A stretch of DNA of 64,000 bases, taken from Streptomyces sp. NBC_00271. GTDB taxonomy: Bacteria; Actinomycetota; Actinomycetes; Streptomycetales; Streptomycetaceae. The translations under genes and the position numbers were made by a program. Within the stretch, counting starts at the first letter, position 1, and every line of letters begins with the position of its first letter. The stretch lies in contig NZ_CP108070.1 in assembly GCF_036178845.1 (NCBI RefSeq), positions 9,858,001-9,922,000 of the forward strand, read 5' to 3'. The notes under the pieces are model-generated. The model had not been told where the DNA came from, did not search any database, and saw only the letters and a list, made by a program, of their open reading frames with translations. Of the stretch, positions 42,698 through 51,218 are shown piece after piece.

Positions 42698-43849
42698 GTG
42701 CGAGTGGGACTGCTGACCCGGGAGTACCCGCCGGACGTGTACGGCGGCGCGGGCGTCCATGTCGAGTTCCTCGCCCGGGAGTTGCGGACCCTCACGGACC
42801 TGGACGTGCACTGCTGGGGCGAGGGCGCCGCGGGCGGCGTCGTGCGCCACCGGTCCTGGTCCTCGCTCGACGGCGCCAACGACGCGCTGCGCACCTTCTC
42901 CGTGGACCTCGCCATGGCCGCCGCCCTCGAGGGCCGCGAACTCGTCCACTCGCACACCTGGTACGCCAACCTCGCCGGCCACTTCGGCAAGCTTCTGTAC
43001 GGCATCCCGCACGTCATGACCGCCCACTCCCTGGAGCCGCTGCGTCCCTGGAAGGCCGAGCAGCTCGGTGGCGGCTACGCCCTGTCCAGCTGGGCCGAGC
43101 GCACCGCCGTCGAGGCCGCCGACGCCGTCATCGCCGTCTCCGGCGCCATGCGCGAGGACATCCTCACCTGCTATCCCGCCCTGGACCCGGCCAAGGTGCG
43201 TGTCGTGCACAACGGCATCGACACCGCCCTCTACCGGCCGGACCACGGCACGGACGTCCTGGAGCGCATCGGCATCGACACCGGCCGCCCCTACGTCCTG
43301 TTCGTCGGCCGCATCACCCGCCAGAAGGGCGTGCCCCACCTGCTGCGCGCGGTACGGGACCTCGACCCGGCCGTGCAGGTGGTGCTGTGCGCGGGCGCCC
43401 CCGACACCCCCGAGATCGACCGGGAGTTCCGTGATCTCTTCCAGGAACTGAGCGCCGTACGCCGGGGCCTGCACTGGATCCCGCAGATGCTGCCCCGCCC
43501 GGACGTCGTCCAACTCCTCACGCACGCCGCCGTCTTCGTCTGCCCCTCGGTGTACGAGCCGCTCGGCATCGTCAACCTGGAGGCGATGGCCTGTGGAACG
43601 GCCGTGGTGGCATCGCGGGTCGGAGGGATACCCGAGGTGGTCGAGGACGGCGTGACGGGTGTCCTGGTGCCGGTGGAGGAGAACTTCGAGGCGGGTCTGG
43701 CGCTCGCCCTCGACTCCGTGCTCGCCGACCCCCGGGCCGCCCGGCGGATGGGCGAGGCCGGACGGGAGCGCGCGGTGCGGGAGTTCGGATGGGACGCGGT
43801 GGCCCGGCGGACCGTCCAGCTTTACGAGGAAGTTCTCAAACCGGGGTAA
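42698..43849 (+). CDS. glgA: Glycogen synthase / maltose-1-phosphate synthase (actinobacterial GlgA/GlgM, GT4)
   Basis: A 383-residue retaining glycosyltransferase. The N-terminus VRVGLLTREYPPDVYGGAGV is characteristic of the corynebacterial-type GlgA. The catalytic E-x7-E is in VYEPLGIVNLEAMACGTAVV and the ADP-glucose site region is FVGRITRQKGVPHLLRA. It is followed 81 bases on by glgC, matching the mycobacterial glgM/glgC pairing, where the enzyme makes maltose-1-phosphate from ADP-glucose and glucose-1-phosphate for the GlgE route. Whether it is GlgA or GlgM cannot be told from sequence. Confidence 0.93.
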   Translation: MRVGLLTREYPPDVYGGAGVHVEFLARELRTLTDLDVHCWGEGAAGGVVRHRSWSSLDGANDALRTFSVDLAMAAALEGRELVHSHTWYANLAGHFGKLLYGIPHVMTAHSLEPLRPWKAEQLGGGYALSSWAERTAVEAADAVIAVSGAMREDILTCYPALDPAKVRVVHNGIDTALYRPDHGTDVLERIGIDTGRPYVLFVGRITRQKGVPHLLRAVRDLDPAVQVVLCAGAPDTPEIDREFRDLFQELSAVRRGLHWIPQMLPRPDVVQLLTHAAVFVCPSVYEPLGIVNLEAMACGTAVVASRVGGIPEVVEDGVTGVLVPVEENFEAGLALALDSVLADPRAARRMGEAGRERAVREFGWDAVARRTVQLYEEVLKPG

Positions 43850-43930
43850 CCATCGGACAGGTGCAGTTCAAGCAACGGGGCCGGCCCGGCACAGCGGGCG
43901 CGGCTCGACCGGGCTCAGAGGGGCGGCGGC

Positions 43931-45151
43931 ATGCGGCGCGGTGGACCTTCGGTACTGGGAATCGTCCTTGCGGGTGGAGAGGGCAAACGGCTCATGCCCC
44001 TCACCGCGGACCGCGCGAAACCCGCGGTCACCTTCGGCGGGACGTACCGCCTGGTGGACTTCGTACTCTCCAATCTCGTCAACGCCGACATCCTGCGCAT
44101 CTGCGTCCTGACGCAGTACAAGTCGCACTCCCTGGACCGCCATGTGACGACGACCTGGCGGATGTCGAGTCTGCTCGGCAACTACGTCACACCGGTCCCG
44201 GCCCAGCAGCGGCTCGGCCCGCGCTGGTATCTGGGCAGCGCGGACGCGATCCTGCAGTCCCTCAACCTCGTGCACGACGAACGGCCGGACTACATCGCGG
44301 TGTTCGGCGCCGACCACGTCTACCGCATGGACCCCCGGCAGATGCTCGCCCAGCACATCGAGGGCGGCGCGGGTGTGACCGTCGCCGGGATACGGGTGCC
44401 GCGCGCCGAGTCGTCCTCCTTCGGGGTCATCAGCCCCGGCTCCGACGGGCAGACCGTGGAGGGCTTCCTGGAGAAGCCCGCCGACCCGCCGGGCCTGCCC
44501 GACGACCCGGAGTGCGTCTTCGCCTCGATGGGCAACTACATCTTCACCACCAAGGCTCTGGTGGAGGCGCTCCAGCGGGACGCCGAGGACGTGCACTCGG
44601 TGCACGACATGGGCGGATCGATTCTGCCCATGCTCACCGACCGCGGCGAGGCGCAGCTCTACGACTTCAGCGACAACCACGTGCCCGGCGAGACCACCCG
44701 CGACCAGGGCTACTGGCGTGACGTGGGCACCCTCGACGCCTACTACGACGCCCACATGGACCTGATCGCCGAACGCCCCGCCTTCAACCTCTACAACCGC
44801 AGCTGGCCCATCTACACCAGTTCCGGACAGCTCTCCCCGGCGCGATTCAACGCCGGGGGCATCGCGAGCGAGTCGATCGTCAGCGCGGGCAGTCTGATCC
44901 GGGGGCAGGTCACGCGGTCCGTGCTCTCGCCGGGTGTCGTGGTGGACCCGGGAGCCGTCGTCCAGGGCTCGATCCTGCACGACAACGTCCACATAGGGCG
45001 GGGTGCGGTGGTGCGCGGCGCGGTTCTCGACAAGAACGTCGAGGTGCCGCCGGGCGCGACGATCGGCGTCAACCCCGAGCGGGACGCGGATCTCTACACG
45101 GTCTCCAAGGGCGGAGTGATCGCGCTGGGCAAGGGCCGGATCGTGCCGTAG
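43931..45151 (+). CDS. glgC: Glucose-1-phosphate adenylyltransferase
   Basis: A 406-residue ADP-glucose pyrophosphorylase. The nucleotide-binding signature is [28 protein letters not shown] in outline, followed by [29 protein letters not shown] and [13 protein letters not shown] left-handed beta-helix C-terminal domain follows ([25 protein letters not shown]). It supplies ADP-glucose to the upstream transferase. ATG 43931 lies 81 bases after glgA; a terminator follows. Confidence 0.96.
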   Translation: MRRGGPSVLGIVLAGGEGKRLMPLTADRAKPAVTFGGTYRLVDFVLSNLVNADILRICVLTQYKSHSLDRHVTTTWRMSSLLGNYVTPVPAQQRLGPRWYLGSADAILQSLNLVHDERPDYIAVFGADHVYRMDPRQMLAQHIEGGAGVTVAGIRVPRAESSSFGVISPGSDGQTVEGFLEKPADPPGLPDDPECVFASMGNYIFTTKALVEALQRDAEDVHSVHDMGGSILPMLTDRGEAQLYDFSDNHVPGETTRDQGYWRDVGTLDAYYDAHMDLIAERPAFNLYNRSWPIYTSSGQLSPARFNAGGIASESIVSAGSLIRGQVTRSVLSPGVVVDPGAVVQGSILHDNVHIGRGAVVRGAVLDKNVEVPPGATIGVNPERDADLYTVSKGGVIALGKGRIVP

Positions 45152-45170
45152 TGGCCGACGGTGACCGGCG

Positions 45171-45204
45171 ACGGCCCCGGCGCGTCCGTGCCCACCGGGG
45201 CCGT
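45171..45204 (+). terminator. Terminator after glgC
   Basis: Perfect 10-bp stem ACGGCCCCGG (45171-45180) and CCGGGGCCGT (45195-45204), 20 bases after the glgC stop. Confidence 0.85.
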
Positions 45205-45237
45205 TGTCATGCCCCTGGACAGGAAGTGGAACCCCGT

Positions 45238-45274
45238 GTTGTCATGCCAACTGCCGTTGGTGACAACGTTGTTC
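45238..45274 (+). promoter_or_regulatory. LacI-type palindrome and larger dyad upstream of the GH2 gene
   Basis: ACAACGTTGT (45263-45272) is a perfect CG-centred palindrome of the type bound by LacI-family repressors. It is flanked as TGACAACGTTGTTC. Just upstream, TTGTCATGCCAAC and GTTGGTGACAA (45239-45267) form a second, imperfect dyad sharing the TGACAA. Both lie 60-90 bases before the GH2 start. Confidence 0.65.
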
Positions 45275-45330
45275 CATCTGAGCAAGAGCCGCGCCACCCG
45301 CCCCACGCCCATCCTCAAAGAGGAGGATCC

Positions 45331-47937
45331 GTGCGTTTCGGACGACTCAGAGACCGACTCGCGTTACTGCTCGCCGCGGCCCTCGGTGCCGCGGGACTCG
45401 CCTCCGTGCCCGCCGCGGCCGACGATCCCGTCGCGGTCCACGGACTGAAGGGCGACTACTACACGCAGTCCGCCCCCGGCGCCTTCGACTTCCACGAACT
45501 CAAGGCCACCGGCTTCGACCCACAACTCGACTTCGACGACCTGGAACCCCGGCTGCGCTTCGCCACGGGCCAGGACAACGATGTCAGTGTCCGCTGGACC
45601 GGCACACTCGTACCGGAGAAGAGCGGACCCACCACCTTCTCGATCATCGGCGACAACGGTTTCCGCCTCTGGATCGACGGCAGACCCGTCATCGACCACT
45701 GGGTGGACGACTGGGATCGCGAACAGACCTCCGAGCCCATCGATCTGACGGCAGGTCACGCCTATGACTTCAAGCTCGAGTACTTCGAGCACTACGGCGG
45801 CTCCAACCTCCATCTGCGCTGGACCGAACCCGGCGGCGCCAAGGTGACGATCCCGCAGTCGGCGTTCCTGCTGCCCGACGGCTACGACTACGACGGCGCC
45901 CTCGCGACCACCGTCCAGCCGGACGGCCGCACCCTCAGGCTCGACTTCGCACGGGAACTGTCCGCGCCCCCGGCCGCCGTGGTCGACCACCTCCAGGCCG
46001 TCATCGGTGGCGCCAAGTGGCCCTTGGGAGCGGCCGAGTTGGACCCCGCCGACTCCAGATCCCTCCTCGTCACGCTCAAGGAGCCGGTCGTCGGCAACAA
46101 GACCGGCAGCGCGCGCGGCAACGCCGACCTGCGCTACGACGGCACGGGCGGCCTCGCCGCCGCCGGGGACGGCAAGACGATCGGCGCCTTCTGGAGCAGC
46201 GGCCCCAACCGCTCCACGTACGAGCTGCGCACGAAGTGGGCCGACGAGGTCGGGCCGGACAACGCCCTGCCGGAATACCCCCGCCCCCAGCTCACGCGCG
46301 ACGCCTGGCGCAACCTCAACGGGCGCTGGCAGTTCGCCGCCGCCACCGCGGGGGAGCAGCCTCCGGTCGGGAAGACGCTCGGCGAGCACATCCTCGTCCC
46401 GTACCCCGTGGAGTCCCAGCTGTCCGGCGTCGAACGCCACGAGGACCGCATGTGGTACCGCCGCACCTTCACCGTCCCGACCGACTGGCACATCGGCTCG
46501 GGCCAACGGCTCCTGCTCAACTTCGGTGCCGTCGACTGGCAGTCCGAGGTGTACGTCAACGGGGTCAGGGTCGCCGAACACCGGGGCGGCTACGACAGGT
46601 TCGGCGTCGACGTCACCGACGCGCTGAAGCCCGGCCGCACCCAGGAGCTGATCGTCGGCGTGTACGACCCGACCGACGCCGCGTCCGGCGAGAACCCGCC
46701 GCTCGGCAAGCAGCGCCTCGACCCCAGCGGGATCTGGTACACCCCGACCTCTGGCATCTGGCAGACGGTGTGGATGGAGCCGGTCGCCCCGGACCACGTC
46801 GACTCGCTCAAGCTCACCCCGGACGTCGACGGCGGCCGGCTCACCATGGAACCGAAGGGCGTGCGCGACGGGCTGCCGGTCACGGCGACGGCGTACGAGG
46901 GAGGGCGGAAGGTCGCCACCGTCACCGGCCGCACCGGACAGCCGCTGACCCTGAAGATCGCCCATCCGCGCCTCTGGTCGCCGGACGACCCCTTCCTCTA
47001 CGACCTCAGGGTGAGCGTCGGGCGCGACCGCGTCGGCAGCTACTTCGGGATGCGCTCGATCTCCGTCGAGAAGGTCGAAGGCACCCCGCGCACCGTCCTC
47101 AACGGCAAGCCCGTCTTCATGATGGCCACGCTCGACCAGGGGTTCTGGCCCGACGGTCTGTACACCGCGCCGACGGACGAGGCCCTCGCGTACGACCTGC
47201 GCATGCACAAGGAGATGGGCTTCAACGCGGTGCGCAAGCACATCAAGGTGGAGCCCGACCGCTGGTTCTACTGGGCGGACCGGCTCGGCCTGCTGGTCTG
47301 GCAGGACATGCCCGCCATGACCGCCGGGGTGAATCCGAGCGCCGCGGCCCGCGCCGAGTACGAGCGCGAGATGAAACTGATGATCGACCAGCACATCAGC
47401 AGTCCGTCGGTCGTGATGTGGGTGACCTTCAACGAGGGCTGGGGCCAGTACGACGAGGGTCGCATCGCCGACCAGGCCAAGGCCTGGGATCCGACCCGGC
47501 TCGTCAACGGCATGTCGGGGCTGAACCTGGGGGCCGACGGCGGCACCGGCGACATCATGGACGAACACGGCTATCCGAGCCCCGCGCTGCCACCGGCTCC
47601 CGACGGCAGACGCGCGCTCGTCAGCGGCGAGTACGGGGGCCTGGGGCTCGCCGTGCCCGGGCACGCCTGGTCGGTCCAGCAGTCGTACGTGGACGTGGAC
47701 CCGTCGACGTACACCGACGACTACCTCGCCCGCCTCGCCGAGGTACGCGCCCTCGCGTGCCGGGGGAGCAACGGCGCCGTCTACACCCAGATCTCGGACG
47801 TGGAGGGCGAGCTGAACGGTCTCCTCACCTATGACCGCAAGGTCGTGAAGCCGGACGTGGGGAGGTTGAGGGCGGCGCACGAGGCGCTGATCGCCGACGC
47901 GTCCCGGGCGACCCCCACGGGCTGCCCGGCAACCTGA
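45331..47937 (+). CDS. Secreted PA14-GH2 glycosidase (beta-galactosidase/glucuronidase-like)
   Basis: An 868-residue exported enzyme. A signal peptide (residues 1-29, LLLAAALGAAGLASVPAAAD) is followed by a PA14 carbohydrate-binding domain (about 35-155: WTGTLVPEKSGPTTFSIIGD; YFEHYGGSNLHLRW). A GH2 module starts at about 300 with sugar-binding (WRNLNGRWQF; WYRRTFTVP), immunoglobulin and TIM-barrel domains. The acid/base is Glu702 in FNEGWGQYD and the likely nucleophile Glu767 in VSGEYGG. GTG 45331 has AGGAGG 5 bases upstream. Substrate unknown; beta-linked sugar expected. Confidence 0.93.
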   Translation: MRFGRLRDRLALLLAAALGAAGLASVPAAADDPVAVHGLKGDYYTQSAPGAFDFHELKATGFDPQLDFDDLEPRLRFATGQDNDVSVRWTGTLVPEKSGPTTFSIIGDNGFRLWIDGRPVIDHWVDDWDREQTSEPIDLTAGHAYDFKLEYFEHYGGSNLHLRWTEPGGAKVTIPQSAFLLPDGYDYDGALATTVQPDGRTLRLDFARELSAPPAAVVDHLQAVIGGAKWPLGAAELDPADSRSLLVTLKEPVVGNKTGSARGNADLRYDGTGGLAAAGDGKTIGAFWSSGPNRSTYELRTKWADEVGPDNALPEYPRPQLTRDAWRNLNGRWQFAAATAGEQPPVGKTLGEHILVPYPVESQLSGVERHEDRMWYRRTFTVPTDWHIGSGQRLLLNFGAVDWQSEVYVNGVRVAEHRGGYDRFGVDVTDALKPGRTQELIVGVYDPTDAASGENPPLGKQRLDPSGIWYTPTSGIWQTVWMEPVAPDHVDSLKLTPDVDGGRLTMEPKGVRDGLPVTATAYEGGRKVATVTGRTGQPLTLKIAHPRLWSPDDPFLYDLRVSVGRDRVGSYFGMRSISVEKVEGTPRTVLNGKPVFMMATLDQGFWPDGLYTAPTDEALAYDLRMHKEMGFNAVRKHIKVEPDRWFYWADRLGLLVWQDMPAMTAGVNPSAAARAEYEREMKLMIDQHISSPSVVMWVTFNEGWGQYDEGRIADQAKAWDPTRLVNGMSGLNLGADGGTGDIMDEHGYPSPALPPAPDGRRALVSGEYGGLGLAVPGHAWSVQQSYVDVDPSTYTDDYLARLAEVRALACRGSNGAVYTQISDVEGELNGLLTYDRKVVKPDVGRLRAAHEALIADASRATPTGCPAT

Positions 47938-48060
47938 CACCTCGGGTCCTTCGAGGGCCTTCGCGGTCCTTCGAACGACCCGGCGTTCCGGTCCTTCGCG
48001 CGTCGGCGCGCGTGCCGCGGTCGGGACGCCTATCCTGAGCCGATCTCACGTGCCCCTTGT

Positions 48061-48088
48061 GTCCCGCCCCTTTCGCGGGGGGCGGGAC
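48061..48088 (+). terminator. Hairpin downstream of the GH2 gene
   Basis: Ten-base stem GTCCCGCCCC (48061-48070) and GGGGCGGGAC (48079-48088), followed by TTAAT. Upstream, the short motif GGTCCTTCG occurs three times (47945, 47965, 47990). Confidence 0.8.
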
Positions 48089-48190
48089 TTAATCTGCTGT
48101 TAACTGAGCGTAGCTTGATCGTACTTGACCGTAATCGCCTGTCGGGGTTTGACTGCTTGCTCACCCTGTCGTCGAAGCGAGAGCAAGCCT

Positions 48191-49522
48191 TTGACTCCTG
48201 ATCTCCTCGCACCACTCGACCTGGCGTTCTGGAACATCGAGTCCGCCCAGCACCCGATGCACCTCGGCGCCCTCGGTGTCTTCTCCGCGCACTCGCCGAC
48301 CGCGGGCGCGCACGCCGCCGAACTGCTCGCGGTCCGCGCGGCCGGGGTGCCCGGGCTGCGCATGCGGATCCGCGACGTCTGGCAGCCCCTCGCCTTCCCG
48401 CCCCACTTCGGGAGCGCGGCCCGGGAACCCGCGCCGGACTTCGAACCCCTCAACCACGTCCGGCTGCACGCACCGACCGCGGACTTCCCCGCCGCCGCGG
48501 GCCGGCTCATGGAACGCCCGCTCCAGCGCGGCCGGCCCCCGTGGGAGGCGCACGTCCTGCCCGGCGAGGACGGCACCTCGTTCGCGGTGTTCTTCAAGTT
48601 CCACCACGCGCTGGCCGACGGCCTGCGGGCACTGATGCTCGCCGCCGCCCTCATGGACCCGCTGGACCTGCCCGAGCCCCGCCCGCGCCCCGCCGATCCG
48701 CCCCGCGGACTCCTCCCGGACGTCCGCAAACTGCCCGACCTGGTGCGAGGCACCCTCTCCGACCTGGGCCGCGCCCTCGACATCGGCAGCTCCGTCGCCC
48801 GCGCCACCCTCGGCGCCCGCTCCTCGCCCGCCCTCACCTCGCAGCCCACCGGCACCCGCCGGATCGCGGGCGTCGCCCTCGACCTGGACGATGTGCACCG
48901 CGTCCGCAAGAGCGTCGGCGGCACCGTCAACGACGTCCTGATCGCCGTCGTTGCGGGAGCCCTGCGCAACTGGCTCGACGAGCGCGGCGACAGCAGCGAG
49001 GGAGTCGCGCCCCGCGCCCTGATCCCCGTCTCCAGGCGCCGCCCGCGCACCGCGCACCCGCAGGGCAACCGGCTCTCCGGTTACCTGATACGGCTTCCCG
49101 TCGACGACCCGGACCCGCTCGGCCGACTCCGTTCGGTGCGTACGGCGATGGACGCCAACAAGGACGCGGGACCCAACCGGGGAGCGGGCGCCGTCGCGCT
49201 GCTCGCCGACCATGTGCCGCCGCTCGGTCACCGCCTCGGCGGTCCCGTCGTCGGCCAGGCGGCCCGGCTGCTCTTCGACATCCTGGTCACCAGCGTGCCG
49301 CTGCCCAGCCTCGGTCTGAAGCTCGGCGGCTGCCCGCTCACCGAGGTCTATCCGCTCGCCCCGCTGGCCCGCGGCCAGGCGCTGGCGGTGGCCGTGTCGA
49401 CGTATCGCGGACGGGTCCACTACGGGCTCGTCGCCGACGCACAGGCCGTGCCGGACCTGAACCGGCTGGCCCGCGCGCTGACCGAGGAGGTGGAGACGCT
49501 GATCATCGCCTGCGGCCCCTGA
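48191..49522 (+). CDS. Wax ester synthase/diacylglycerol acyltransferase (WS/DGAT) family protein
   Basis: A 443-residue acyltransferase. The catalytic motif HHALADG is in FKFHHALADGLRALML (about residues 138-153). The N-terminus (LTPDLLAPLDLAFWNIESAQ, HPMHLGALGVF) and the block GGTVNDVLIAVVAGALRNWL are family hallmarks. It would esterify diacylglycerol or alcohols with acyl-CoA to make storage lipid. TTG 48191 gives the conserved N-terminus; an in-frame extension to 48125 has no ribosome site. Monocistronic. Confidence 0.92.
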   Translation: MTPDLLAPLDLAFWNIESAQHPMHLGALGVFSAHSPTAGAHAAELLAVRAAGVPGLRMRIRDVWQPLAFPPHFGSAAREPAPDFEPLNHVRLHAPTADFPAAAGRLMERPLQRGRPPWEAHVLPGEDGTSFAVFFKFHHALADGLRALMLAAALMDPLDLPEPRPRPADPPRGLLPDVRKLPDLVRGTLSDLGRALDIGSSVARATLGARSSPALTSQPTGTRRIAGVALDLDDVHRVRKSVGGTVNDVLIAVVAGALRNWLDERGDSSEGVAPRALIPVSRRRPRTAHPQGNRLSGYLIRLPVDDPDPLGRLRSVRTAMDANKDAGPNRGAGAVALLADHVPPLGHRLGGPVVGQAARLLFDILVTSVPLPSLGLKLGGCPLTEVYPLAPLARGQALAVAVSTYRGRVHYGLVADAQAVPDLNRLARALTEEVETLIIACGP

Positions 49523-49647
49523 AACGGCCCGCGGGGGACCGTTGATCATCTCGGGTTTGGCGCCTTGCCCTCTTGCTCCGTAAAATTCCGCCTTCGAAAG
49601 CGAGCGCGGTTCGAGCGCGGCGCGAGACCCGAGGAACGGCACACGCG

Positions 49648-51171
49648 ATGACGGTGACAGAGGACGGCCAGGCGGCTCTCGCCGTGGACACGGCTGAGGA
49701 CGACCGGGCGGCTTCCGCCGTGGACGGGGAGGCGGTCTCCTACGGGCCGGGCATCGACCCGGAGCGGCTGGCCGTCTGCCTCGGCGTGCTCGACGAGCTC
49801 GACAAGATCGAGGTCGACCACCCGGACGCCATCGCCGTGCGCCGCGCCACCGCGGGCGTCTACCGCACGGTCAAGCAGCGCCGCCGACAGGAGCGCAGGG
49901 CCGCCAAGACCGCCCACGACAAGGCCGTCACCGAGTCCACCGCGACCGGTTCCGCCCAGCGCATCGACGACGAGACCGAGGGCATCCTGCCTTCGTCCGT
50001 CACCGACGCCGGCGAGATCGCGGGGATACTCCAGCGCCCGCGCTCCTGCTACATCTGCAAGAAGCGGTACGTCGAGGTCGACTACTTCTACCACCAGCTC
50101 TGCCAGGACTGCGCCGCCGAGAACCGCGCCCGCCGCGACGCCCGCGCCGACCTCACCGGCAAGCGCGCCCTGCTCACCGGCGGCCGCGCCAAGATCGGCA
50201 TGTACATCGCACTGCGGCTGCTGCGCGACGGCGCGCACACCACCATCACCACGCGCTTCCCGAACGACGCGATCCGCCGCTTCAAGGCCATGCCGGACAG
50301 CGACGAGTGGATCGGCCGCCTGAAGATCGTCGGCATCGACCTGCGCGACCCGGCGCAGGTCGTGGCCCTGGCCGAGTCGGTCGCCGCCGAGGGCCCGCTG
50401 GACATCCTGATCAACAACGCCGCCCAGACCGTTCGCCGCTCCCCGGGTGCCTACAGCGAGCTGCTCGCCGCCGAGTCCGGCCCGCTGCCCGCCGGTGAGC
50501 TGCCGCCCGCCGAGGTCATCGGCACCTTCGGCTCCGGCGCGGTGGCCGCGCTCCCGGTCGCCGGGGGCGGCGCGCTGACCGCGCAGGACGTCACCGACCT
50601 GGCCCTGGTGTCCGGCTCGGCCTCCCTGGAGCGGATCGCGGCCGGTACGGCCATCGACGCGGGCGGCCTCGTGCCCGACCTGCACGACACCAACAGCTGG
50701 ATCCAGTCGGTCGAGGAGGTCACGCCGGTCGAGCTCCTCGAGGTCCAGCTCTGCAACTCGACGGCCCCCTTCATCCTGATCAGCCGGCTGCGCGCGGCGA
50801 TGGCGGCCTCCGGTGCCGACCGCACGTACATCGTGAACGTCTCCGCCATGGAGGGCGTCTTCAACCGCGGCTACAAGGGCGCGGGCCACCCGCACACCAA
50901 CATGGCCAAGGCCGCCCTGAACATGCTCACGCGCACCAGCGCCCAGGAGATGTTCGAGAAGGACCGCATCCTGATGACCGCCGTCGACACCGGCTGGATC
51001 ACCGACGAGCGCCCGCACCCCGACAAGATGCGTCTCGCCGACGCGGGCTTCCACGCCCCGCTCGACCTGATCGACGGCGCGGCCCGGGTGTACGACCCGA
51101 TCGTGCGCGGCGAGCAGGGCGAGGACCTGTACGGCGTCTTCATGAAGGACTACGCGCCCGGCAAGTGGTGA
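49648..51171 (+). CDS. SDR-family oxidoreductase with N-terminal zinc-finger-like extension
   Basis: A 507-residue protein, about twice a normal SDR. An N-terminal helical, Arg/Lys-rich part (about 1-130) leads to a Cys4 cluster CYICKKRY...CQDC (about 135-157). The Rossmann domain then starts ALLTGGRAKIGMYIALRLL, with NNAAQ as the central motif. The catalytic Tyr is hard to place: the usual YxxxK region appears as NRGYKGAGHPHTNMAKAAL. Cofactor probably NAD(P). Function unknown. Confidence 0.85.
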   Translation: MTVTEDGQAALAVDTAEDDRAASAVDGEAVSYGPGIDPERLAVCLGVLDELDKIEVDHPDAIAVRRATAGVYRTVKQRRRQERRAAKTAHDKAVTESTATGSAQRIDDETEGILPSSVTDAGEIAGILQRPRSCYICKKRYVEVDYFYHQLCQDCAAENRARRDARADLTGKRALLTGGRAKIGMYIALRLLRDGAHTTITTRFPNDAIRRFKAMPDSDEWIGRLKIVGIDLRDPAQVVALAESVAAEGPLDILINNAAQTVRRSPGAYSELLAAESGPLPAGELPPAEVIGTFGSGAVAALPVAGGGALTAQDVTDLALVSGSASLERIAAGTAIDAGGLVPDLHDTNSWIQSVEEVTPVELLEVQLCNSTAPFILISRLRAAMAASGADRTYIVNVSAMEGVFNRGYKGAGHPHTNMAKAALNMLTRTSAQEMFEKDRILMTAVDTGWITDERPHPDKMRLADAGFHAPLDLIDGAARVYDPIVRGEQGEDLYGVFMKDYAPGKW

Positions 51172-51218
51172 CCGCGCCCTCACCCACGGGTGAAACCGCG
51201 CCCTCAGCCACGGGTGAA
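51171..51218. repeat. 24-bp tandem duplication at the junction of two convergent genes
   Basis: Copy 1 (51171-51194) and copy 2 (51195-51218) both read ACCGCGCCCTCA then CCACGGGTGAA, differing at one base (C or G at the 13th position). The serine hydrolase stop (51204-51206) lies in copy 2 and an equivalent TCA in copy 1. Confidence 0.9.
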
